Shown: piece by piece, positions 1 through 6,966 of the stretch
Numbering within the stretch: position 1 is the stretch's first letter
Layout: each line of letters begins with the position of its first letter
DNA from: Thiopontia sp964551545
GTDB lineage: Bacteria; Pseudomonadota; Gammaproteobacteria; GCF-002020875
Reading direction: 5' to 3'
Assembly (NCBI GenBank): GCA_964551545.1
Contig: CAZKCT010000010.1
Location: 1 to 46,749, forward strand
DNA length: 46,749 bases
Position numbers and translations under genes: made by a program
The notes under the pieces: model-generated
What the model was told of the DNA's origin: nothing
Databases searched by the model: none
What the model saw: the letters and a program-made list of their open reading frames with translations, nothing else

Positions 1-78
1 GGGCTTTGATGTTTTCCTACAGAGCATGTAGGGTTGTCACTATCAAAAGCCCCAATCATGGAGAGGCAATCTCAACCG

Positions 79-570
79 ATGAGCCGTCTAGCAAACAACC
101 GAATCCTCTGCATCGACGATGACCCTGGCGTCCTGGAGGCCTACAGTAGCTCACTTGCGCCACAGAAAAATGGCCTCGACCATAGTCTGCTGGCTGATTT
201 ACTCGGAGAAGAGGCGCTTAGCGAGGAAGGCTCTGAGGATTTTGAGCTAACACTCTGCTCTCAGGGGACGGATGGCGCCACCCAGGTACAACAGAGTCTG
301 GATCAGGGGCACCCCTTTGCTGTTGCCTTTGTCGATATTCGCATGCCACCAGGGTGGGATGGCCTCAAAACGGCACAAGAGATTCGCAAGATTGACCCCA
401 ACATCCACATTGTCTTCATCACCGCCTACTCGGATTACAACTCGGAGCAGATCCAATCATTGATGGAGCATGACACCTTTCTGCTGAAGAAACCTTTTGA
501 TATTGATGTCATCCGACAGATGGCCAAAACACTCTGTATACGCTGGGATCAGGATCAGAAAGAACGCTAG
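79..570 (+). CDS. Stand-alone response-regulator receiver protein
   Basis: This is a single CheY-like receiver domain that would accept a phosphoryl group from a histidine kinase. The acidic pair is in the strand-1 motif LCIDDDP, the phospho-acceptor Asp is in FVDIRMPPGWDG, the conserved Thr is in FITAYSD and the Lys is in LLKKPFD. About 45 extra, Glu-rich residues sit between helix 1 and strand 2. That pattern is known from receivers at the N-terminus of longer hybrid regulators, yet here the protein stops just after the domain, so no output domain is present. I chose ATG 79 because a GGAGAGG lies upstream of it, although 12 bases away. ATG 58 and TTG 34 are in-frame alternatives without a ribosome site. 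The cognate kinase is not identified. Confidence 0.8.
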   Translation: MSRLANNRILCIDDDPGVLEAYSSSLAPQKNGLDHSLLADLLGEEALSEEGSEDFELTLCSQGTDGATQVQQSLDQGHPFAVAFVDIRMPPGWDGLKTAQEIRKIDPNIHIVFITAYSDYNSEQIQSLMEHDTFLLKKPFDIDVIRQMAKTLCIRWDQDQKER

Positions 571-650
571 GATTTTGAGGGCCACTAGCAGCAACAACGG
601 CGCCCTATTTTCAAATCACCTGTCGTTTCCATATCACAATAATCCGTAAG

Positions 651-690
651 AATGCCCACACCTCAATTTGAGGTGTGGGCATTTTTCTTT
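651..690 (+). terminator. Rho-independent terminator after the receiver gene
   Basis: A near-perfect inverted repeat has arms at 651-666 and 668-683 (GCCCACACCTC paired with GAGGTGTGGGC at the core). It is followed by a T-rich run, TTTTTCTTTT. It lies about 80 bases after the receiver stop and upstream of the sigma-54 promoter, so it should insulate the nitrate operon. Confidence 0.85.
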
Positions 691-821
691 TGCTCATCTG
701 CCCCAGATTGGCGCATTAGCACCACAGACTGTTCCAACAACAAGCATTCACTAATATACAAAAACCACCTAACCCAGCAATTACTTACTGAACAATCAAT
801 AACATAATTAATTTTTTCTGC

Positions 822-838
822 TTGGCACACTCTCTGCA
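822..838 (+). promoter_or_regulatory. Sigma-54 (RpoN) -24/-12 promoter of the nitrate operon
   Basis: TTGGCAC at 822-828 and TGCA at 835-838 put GG (824-825) and GC (836-837) exactly 10 bases apart, as the RpoN consensus requires. The start of transcription would be near 849, about 55 bases before the first gene. A GCACCA at 719-724 could be half of an NtrC enhancer site, but its partner half is poor. The rest of 571-903 is AT-rich and holds only the terminator, this promoter and a 6-bp stem-loop (851-856/864-869) at the very start of the predicted leader. Confidence 0.75.
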
Positions 839-903
839 TTAAAGGACATAGCGATCACCAAGGGATCGCCTCATCTCCACCTATCGCAGAGGTAAATGAC
901 AAC

Positions 904-2295
904 ATGAGCAGTTCAAAACGCAGTTTTCTAAAGCGCATCTTATTGGCTTTCGCCGCAGCCATTTCACTATCCAGCCTAGCCATCAACCAAAATGCGCATG
1001 CCACCGTTGGCGACCCTGAGAAAGAGGATCTGAAGTTCGGCTTTATCAAGCTAACCGATATGGCGCCACTCGCCATCGCCTACGAGAAAGGCTATTTCGA
1101 GGATGAGGGGCTCTATGTCACACTGGAGGCACAAGCCAACTGGAAGGTTCTGCTTGATGGTGTGATTGATGGTCAACTCGATGGCGCTCATATGTTGGCT
1201 GGACAGCCACTGGCTGCAACCATCGGTTTCGGCACCAAGGCGCACATCGTCACACCGCTCAGCATGGATCTGAATGGCAATGGGATCACCGTCTCTAATG
1301 AAGTATGGGAGCAGATGAGACCCCACATTCCAACGATGCCTGATGGCCGTCCACAACACCCGATCTCCGCCTCTGCGCTGAAACCGGCAGTAGAGCAATA
1401 TAGGGATGAAGGAAAGCCATTCAAAATGGGAATGGTCTTTCCGGTCTCAACCCATAACTACGAGTTGCGTTACTGGCTTGCTGCCGGCGGTATCCACCCT
1501 GGATACTATGCCCCACAGAGAGGAGACATCAAGGGAACCATCAACGCCGATGCCCTGCTCTCCGTAACTCCGCCTCCACAGATGCCAGCGACCCTTGAGG
1601 CCGGCACAATCGATGGCTACTGTGTTGGTGAACCCTGGAATCAACAGGCTGTCTTCAAGGGCGTTGGCGTCCCGGTTATCACCGATTATGAGATCTGGAA
1701 AAACAATCCAGAGAAGGTCTTCGGTATGACTCAGGCATTTACAGAGCAGCATCCCAACACCACCATCCGACTGGTCAAGGCAATGCTACGCGCCGCCAAA
1801 TGGTTGGATGAAAACAATAATGCCAATCGTCCTGAGGCCGTCAAGATTCTCTCCAGTCCTCAGTACGTCGGTGCCGACCGAGAGGTGATCGCCAACTCGA
1901 TGACTGGAACCTTTGAATATGAGAAAGGTGACAAGCGTAAGATCCCTGACTTCAATGTCTTCTTCCGCCACCATGCCACCTATCCCTACTACTCCGATGC
2001 AGTCTGGTATCTGAGCCAGATGCGCCGCTGGGGACAGATCCATGAGCAAAAGCCTGATAGCTGGTATGAGCAGATCGCCAAGTCAGTCTACCGCCCAGAG
2101 ATCTACCAGAAAGCTGCAGAGGCGCTAATTGCCGAAGGATATATGAGCCCCGAAGAGTTTCCTGAATTCAGCAGTGAGGATGGATACCGCGCTCCACAGA
2201 GCGAATTCATCGATGCCATTACCTTTGATGGCAAACAGCCCAATGCCTATCTACAGCAATTTGAGATTGGCCTTAAAGGGGCAGAACAGCCTTAA
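904..2295 (+). CDS. nrtA: Nitrate ABC transporter substrate-binding protein (NrtA/NasF family)
   Basis: This is a periplasmic or lipid-free exported binding protein that captures nitrate for the adjacent permease. Residues 1-33 form a signal peptide: basic SKRSFLKR, a hydrophobic core, and an AHA cleavage site. The mature part has the NrtA/CmpA family features LKFGFIKLTDMAPLAIAYEKG near the start, AHMLAGQP, and GYCVGEPWNQQA in the centre. The family also includes bicarbonate (CmpA) binders; nitrate is inferred from the downstream nirB, nirD and nasA. The 463-residue length is normal. A GAGGT lies 10 bases before the ATG. It is the first gene of the sigma-54 operon. Confidence 0.9.
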   Translation: MSSSKRSFLKRILLAFAAAISLSSLAINQNAHATVGDPEKEDLKFGFIKLTDMAPLAIAYEKGYFEDEGLYVTLEAQANWKVLLDGVIDGQLDGAHMLAGQPLAATIGFGTKAHIVTPLSMDLNGNGITVSNEVWEQMRPHIPTMPDGRPQHPISASALKPAVEQYRDEGKPFKMGMVFPVSTHNYELRYWLAAGGIHPGYYAPQRGDIKGTINADALLSVTPPPQMPATLEAGTIDGYCVGEPWNQQAVFKGVGVPVITDYEIWKNNPEKVFGMTQAFTEQHPNTTIRLVKAMLRAAKWLDENNNANRPEAVKILSSPQYVGADREVIANSMTGTFEYEKGDKRKIPDFNVFFRHHATYPYYSDAVWYLSQMRRWGQIHEQKPDSWYEQIAKSVYRPEIYQKAAEALIAEGYMSPEEFPEFSSEDGYRAPQSEFIDAITFDGKQPNAYLQQFEIGLKGAEQP

Positions 2296-2336
2296 AGCTC
2301 TCACCTATCACCCCCCCTTTATTCAGGAGTTTTATC

Positions 2337-3356
2337 ATGAGCACCGAACCGATCGATCTACAAGCGCGTAAAAATGCACTTGCGAGCGAGATCTTCCTCT
2401 TCTTCTCTCCCGCCCACCTCAGAAAATTAGGCATGGAGATGATGTTGCCAATGGTTGCCATCGCCCTATTTCTCGGGTTCTGGTCAGCAACCGCACAGAA
2501 CATCCACACCTCTCTCGGGACTTTCCCTGGTCCAGCACAGGTCTGGGAGCAGGGGGCCGCCCTCTACCAGGAGCACAATGAGGCACGCGCCAAAGAGGAT
2601 GCTTTTTACCAACGCCTGAATAAACGCATTGAAAAGGCCGTCGCTGCAGGAAAACCGGAGGAGCGCATCGAGAAGATGCGCAACCGTCAATACACAGGAA
2701 GCGAGACATTCTTCGATCAGATTATCACCAGTTTGATCACCGTGATGACCGGATTTCTGATCGCCTCTGCCATCGCCATCCCTATCGGAATCATCACCGG
2801 AATGAATCACAACCTCTACAAGGCGATCAATCCTGTGGTGCAGATCTTCAAACCAGTTTCCCCGCTGGCCTGGCTGCCACTGGTAACCATGGTGGTCTCC
2901 GCCCTCTATGTCTCACAGGATCCGATGTTTTCCAAATCCTTTATCACCTCGGCAGTGACTGTCACCCTCTGCTGTCTCTGGCCTACACTGATCAACACCT
3001 CTGTTGGTGTCGCCAGTGTGGACAAGGATCTGCTCAATGTCAGCAAAGTGTTACGCCTGAGCTGGTGGAAACAGACCACCAAAGTGATCCTCCCCGCCTC
3101 CATCCCAATGATGTTTACCGGCCTACGCCTCTCACTTGGCATCAGCTGGATGGTACTGATCGCTGCAGAGATGCTGGCGCAGAACCCCGGGCTGGGCAAG
3201 TTTGTCTGGGATGAATTTCAGAATGGCAGTTCAAACTCTTTGAGCCGCATCATGGTTGCCGTACTGGTGATCGGTTTAATCGGATTCTTGCTCGACCGCT
3301 CCATGCTACAGCTACAGAAGTGGGTCTCTTGGGACAAAAGCGCAGAGCTGCGCTAA
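2337..3356 (+). CDS. nrtB: Nitrate ABC transporter permease (NrtB family)
   Basis: This is the inner-membrane channel subunit of the nitrate importer. There is a first membrane segment at about residues 30-50. A charged periplasmic stretch of roughly 50 residues follows (around AKEDAFYQRLNKRIEKAV), as in other proteobacterial NrtB proteins. The binding-protein-dependent permease core then follows, with several helices. The EAA-type cytoplasmic loop lies around residues 230-290 (near LRLSWWKQTTKVILPASIP and GLRLSLGISW). A TCAGGAG sits ahead of the ATG. It lies 41 bases after nrtA and 12 bases before the ATPase gene. Confidence 0.9.
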   Translation: MSTEPIDLQARKNALASEIFLFFSPAHLRKLGMEMMLPMVAIALFLGFWSATAQNIHTSLGTFPGPAQVWEQGAALYQEHNEARAKEDAFYQRLNKRIEKAVAAGKPEERIEKMRNRQYTGSETFFDQIITSLITVMTGFLIASAIAIPIGIITGMNHNLYKAINPVVQIFKPVSPLAWLPLVTMVVSALYVSQDPMFSKSFITSAVTVTLCCLWPTLINTSVGVASVDKDLLNVSKVLRLSWWKQTTKVILPASIPMMFTGLRLSLGISWMVLIAAEMLAQNPGLGKFVWDEFQNGSSNSLSRIMVAVLVIGLIGFLLDRSMLQLQKWVSWDKSAELR

Positions 3357-3368
3357 GAGGAAACAGAC

Positions 3369-4196
3369 ATGAAATATCTTGAAATCGACCATGTGGGCAT
3401 TACCTTCCCCACCGACAGCGGCCCTCTTGAGGTACTCAATGATGTACACCTCAACGTTGCACAGGGGGAGTTTATCTCCCTGATTGGCCATTCTGGATGC
3501 GGCAAGTCGACCGTACTCAATATTGTTGCTGGCCTGTTAAAGGCGACACAGGGTGGCATTGTACTAGAAGGTAAAGAAGTAACATCCCCTGGGCCTGATC
3601 GTGCCGTGGTGTTTCAACAACACTCATTGATGCCTTGGCTCACCGTCTACGACAATGTAAGACTGGCCGTCGACCAGGCCTTTGAGAAAAGTAAAAGCCG
3701 ACAGGAGCGCCATGAATGGACCCTTCACCACCTGGAGATGGTTCACATGGATCACGCACTCGACCGTAAACCGGCGGAGATCTCAGGCGGAATGAAGCAG
3801 CGTGTCGGCATCGCTCGTGCCCTCTCAATGGAACCCAAGGTACTGTTGATGGATGAGCCCTTTGGAGCACTCGACGCCCTCACCCGGACCCATATGCAGG
3901 ACTCTCTGATGGAGATTCAGGCTGACCTCAATAACACCGTGATCATGATCACCCATGATGTGGATGAGGCAGTCCTTCTGTCTGATCGAATTGTGATGAT
4001 GAGTAACGGCCCCTCCGCCACTATCGGAAACATCCTTGATATTGAGCTGGAACGCCCACGCAACCGTCTTGCGCTGGCTGAAGACTACACCTTCAATCAC
4101 TACCGCGCTGAGGTGGTCAAGTTCCTCCATGAGCGTCACCAGCAGGAACCGGTCAACACTCATAAACCTGCACTCAAGCTGGCCACTGGATCATAA
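3369..4196 (+). CDS. Nitrate ABC transporter ATP-binding protein (NrtC/NrtD/NasD family)
   Basis: This cytoplasmic ATPase powers nitrate import with the preceding permease. Walker A is GHSGCGKST (residues 40-48), the Q-loop is FQQHSLMPW (about 84-92), the ABC signature is ISGGMKQRVG (138-147), Walker B with its catalytic Glu is LLMDEPFG (159-166), and the H-loop is MITHDVDEA. At 275 residues it is a single-domain ATPase like NrtD or NasD. It lacks the extra binding-protein-like domain of cyanobacterial NrtC. An AGAGGAAACAG precedes the ATG. The next gene starts 10 bases after the stop. Confidence 0.92.
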   Translation: MKYLEIDHVGITFPTDSGPLEVLNDVHLNVAQGEFISLIGHSGCGKSTVLNIVAGLLKATQGGIVLEGKEVTSPGPDRAVVFQQHSLMPWLTVYDNVRLAVDQAFEKSKSRQERHEWTLHHLEMVHMDHALDRKPAEISGGMKQRVGIARALSMEPKVLLMDEPFGALDALTRTHMQDSLMEIQADLNNTVIMITHDVDEAVLLSDRIVMMSNGPSATIGNILDIELERPRNRLALAEDYTFNHYRAEVVKFLHERHQQEPVNTHKPALKLATGS

Positions 4197-4206
4197 GGAG
4201 CACACC

Positions 4207-6642
4207 ATGAAAGAGAGATTGGTTCTGATCGGAAACGGTATGGCTGGCATCCGCACAATTGAAGAGTTATTGAAGCTAACGCCAGACCACTACGACATCA
4301 CTGTGTTTGGGGATGAACCCCATCCCAACTATAACCGCATCATGCTCTCACCTGTCTTGGCAGGAGAGCAACCTTTTGAGGAGATCATCCTCAATACTTC
4401 AGCGTGGTATGACGAACATCAGATTACGCTCCATACTGGATCACCAGCAACCAATATTGATCGAATCAAGCGCCGGGTAACTGCAGAAGACGGAACCTTT
4501 GCCGAGTATGATCGGCTCCTGATCGCCACTGGATCTGCTCCTTTCATCCTCCCCGTACCTGGGCATGACCTCGATGGTGTGATCGGATTCCGCACCATTG
4601 CCGATGTCGAGACTATGCTCTCTGCGGCTCAACAGCACCAACATGCAGTAGTGATTGGCGGTGGACTACTCGGACTAGAGGCCGCCAATGGGCTCATGAA
4701 CCGTGGCATGTCAGTCACCATTATTCACCTGCCCGAAGTGTTGATGGAGCGCCAACTTGACGAGGTAGCTGCAAAGATGCTGCAAGATGAGCTGGCCTCT
4801 CGTGGGTTACAGATCATTACCGGAGCCAATACAGAGTCACTACAGGGCAATGGCCGGGTCGAGAAGCTGATACTGAAGGATGGGCGTGAGATCCCGGCTG
4901 ATCTTGTCGTCATGGCAGTTGGCATCCGCCCCAATATCGGGTTGGCACAGCAGGCGGGGTTGCATTGTGAGCGAGGCATTGTGGTTAATGACACCATGCA
5001 GACGTTTGACCCGTCGATCTATGCGGTGGGTGAATGTGTAGAACACCGAGGATCGACCTACGGATTGGTCGCCCCTCTCTTCGAGCAAGGAAAAGTGTGT
5101 GCGAACCACCTCGCACAGCTTGGCTACGGGCGGTACGAAGGAACCACCACCGCGACCCGCCTCAAAGTGACCGGGATTGAACTCTTCTCCGCTGGAAACT
5201 TTATCGGCGATGAAGAAAGTGAATCGATTGTGCTGAAAGATGCCTCTCAAGGGGTCTATAAAAAACTGGTCATTCGTGATGATCAAATTGAGGGGGCTGT
5301 TCTCTACGGGGATACCGTCGATGGCGCTTGGTACTACGAGCTGATGCGCGAGGGGGCTGACATCAGCAATCAGCGAGAGCAGTTAATGTTTGGCCGCACC
5401 CACCTCTCTGATGCGGGCCATGGTGGGGTCAACAACAGCCTGAAGATGGCTGATGAGGCACAGGTCTGTGACTGCAACGGGGTCTGCAAGAAGAATATTG
5501 TTGATGCCATTCAGTCAGAGGGGCTTTTCACCCTTGATGAGGTCAAGCAACATACCAAAGCTGGAGCCTCTTGTGGTGGCTGTACTGGGCTGGTGGAGCA
5601 GATTCTCTCAGCAACCGTCGGGGGCGAATATACCGCTCCCGATAAAAAACCACTCTGTAGCTGCACCGACCATACCCATGATGAGGTGCGTCAGGCCATT
5701 CGAGATGACCACCTCACTTCAATGGTAGCGACTATGGCTCACCTCAATTGGTGTACGCCTGACGGATGCCCCACCTGCCGTCCAGCACTCAACTACTACC
5801 TGCTCTCCAGCTGGCATGATGAGGTGGCAGATGATCCCACCTCCCGCTTTGTTAACGAACGCGTTCACGCCAATATCCAAAAAGATCGTAGCTACACGGT
5901 TGTTCCCCGCATCTGGGGCGGTGTCACAACCCCCGATGAACTGCGTGCGATTGCCGATGCCGCAGAGAAATATGAGGTACCGATGGTTAAAATCACCGGG
6001 GGCCAACGGATTGATCTGGTTGGCGTCGACCAATCTCAGCTACCCGATATCTGGTCGGACCTCAACAGTGCAGGCCTGGTCTCTGGACACGCCTATGGCA
6101 AGGCACTGCGCACCGTAAAGACTTGTATTGGGTCGCAGTTCTGTCGATTCGGCACTCAAGATTCGATCCAGATGGGCATTGATCTGGAGAAAATGAGTTG
6201 GGGTTCATGGACCCCACACAAATTCAAGATGGCGGTCTCTGGCTGCCCTCGTAATTGCGCCGAGGCGACCATCAAAGATTTCGGTGTTGTCGGAATTGAT
6301 GGCGCTTGGGAGTTACACGTTGGTGGCAATGGTGGACTGAAGGTTCGAGTCACTGACCTGCTCTGCCGCGTCTCGACTGACACCGAGGTAATGGAGTATG
6401 CCGCCGCCTATATGCAGCTCTACCGTGAAGAGGCACGCTATCTGGAGCGCACCGCTCCATGGGTCGAGCGAGTCGGGCTACCTTATATCAAACAGCAGAT
6501 CGTTGAGGATAGAGAGAACCGCATGGCGCTACATCAGCGCTTTCTCGATTCACAACATATCGCACAGCAAGACCCCTGGGCAGAAGATCACACAACCCGA
6601 TCCCATGTTGCCTTCAACCCCATCAACGTCACAACACCGTAA
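4207..6642 (+). CDS. nirB: Assimilatory nitrite reductase [NAD(P)H], large subunit
   Basis: NirB reduces nitrite to ammonium with NAD(P)H, using FAD, a [2Fe-2S] cluster, a [4Fe-4S] cluster and sirohaem. An FAD motif, LIGNGMAG, is at the N-terminus, and an NAD(P)-binding VIGGGLLGLEAA follows at about residue 155. A BFD-type [2Fe-2S] domain has CDC at 421 and CGGC at 456. The sirohaem/[4Fe-4S] ligands are CIGSQFC (C640, C646) and CPRNC (C680, C684). All are intact, and 811 residues is normal length. I use ATG 4207, behind AAGGAGCACACC. The open frame continues up to 4036, but that part overlaps the ATPase gene. nirD follows after 12 bases. Confidence 0.95.
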   Translation: MKERLVLIGNGMAGIRTIEELLKLTPDHYDITVFGDEPHPNYNRIMLSPVLAGEQPFEEIILNTSAWYDEHQITLHTGSPATNIDRIKRRVTAEDGTFAEYDRLLIATGSAPFILPVPGHDLDGVIGFRTIADVETMLSAAQQHQHAVVIGGGLLGLEAANGLMNRGMSVTIIHLPEVLMERQLDEVAAKMLQDELASRGLQIITGANTESLQGNGRVEKLILKDGREIPADLVVMAVGIRPNIGLAQQAGLHCERGIVVNDTMQTFDPSIYAVGECVEHRGSTYGLVAPLFEQGKVCANHLAQLGYGRYEGTTTATRLKVTGIELFSAGNFIGDEESESIVLKDASQGVYKKLVIRDDQIEGAVLYGDTVDGAWYYELMREGADISNQREQLMFGRTHLSDAGHGGVNNSLKMADEAQVCDCNGVCKKNIVDAIQSEGLFTLDEVKQHTKAGASCGGCTGLVEQILSATVGGEYTAPDKKPLCSCTDHTHDEVRQAIRDDHLTSMVATMAHLNWCTPDGCPTCRPALNYYLLSSWHDEVADDPTSRFVNERVHANIQKDRSYTVVPRIWGGVTTPDELRAIADAAEKYEVPMVKITGGQRIDLVGVDQSQLPDIWSDLNSAGLVSGHAYGKALRTVKTCIGSQFCRFGTQDSIQMGIDLEKMSWGSWTPHKFKMAVSGCPRNCAEATIKDFGVVGIDGAWELHVGGNGGLKVRVTDLLCRVSTDTEVMEYAAAYMQLYREEARYLERTAPWVERVGLPYIKQQIVEDRENRMALHQRFLDSQHIAQQDPWAEDHTTRSHVAFNPINVTTP

Positions 6643-6654
6643 CAGGAGAACGCC

Positions 6655-6963
6655 ATGTCCGACTGGATTGAAATTGCACCACTGACATCGATCCCACTAC
6701 GCAGCGCTCGGGTGATCACGACTACCGAAGGAGATATTGCAATCTTCCGCACGGGTGACGATCAGCTCTTCGCGCTGGCTGACCGCTGCCCTCACAAAGG
6801 TGGGCCACTCTCTCAAGGGATGATTCACGACCATAAAGTGACCTGCCCACTCCACAATTGGAATATTGATCTTGAGAGCGGTGAGGCCATTGCTCCAGAC
6901 CAGGGGTGTGCTGGCCGTTACGAGGTCAAACTGAAAAATGGCATGGTCATGCTGCAGCTATAG
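6655..6963 (+). CDS. nirD: Nitrite reductase small subunit, Rieske-type
   Basis: This is the small partner of NirB. It is 102 residues long with a Rieske-like fold. The four cluster-ligand positions of a true Rieske protein are present: CPH (C45, H47) and CPLH (C64, H67). Many enterobacterial NirD proteins have lost these ligands, so this copy may carry a real [2Fe-2S] cluster, as in NasE-like assimilatory types. An AACAGGAGAACGCC ribosome site precedes the ATG. nasA begins 3 bases after the stop, which implies tight coupling. Confidence 0.92.
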   Translation: MSDWIEIAPLTSIPLRSARVITTTEGDIAIFRTGDDQLFALADRCPHKGGPLSQGMIHDHKVTCPLHNWNIDLESGEAIAPDQGCAGRYEVKLKNGMVMLQL

Positions 6964-6966
6964 ACC

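Noticed and set aside
708..724. TGGCGC-ATTA-GCACCA inverted repeat as an NtrC site
   Set aside because: The half-sites are in the reverse order compared with the NtrC consensus (GCAC ... GGTGC). Only the GCACCA half could fit, with a poor partner downstream.
4036..4206. Upstream extension of the nirB frame
   Set aside because: It lies inside the ABC ATPase gene and shows no NirB homology. ATG 4207 has a strong ribosome site and starts exactly at the FAD domain.
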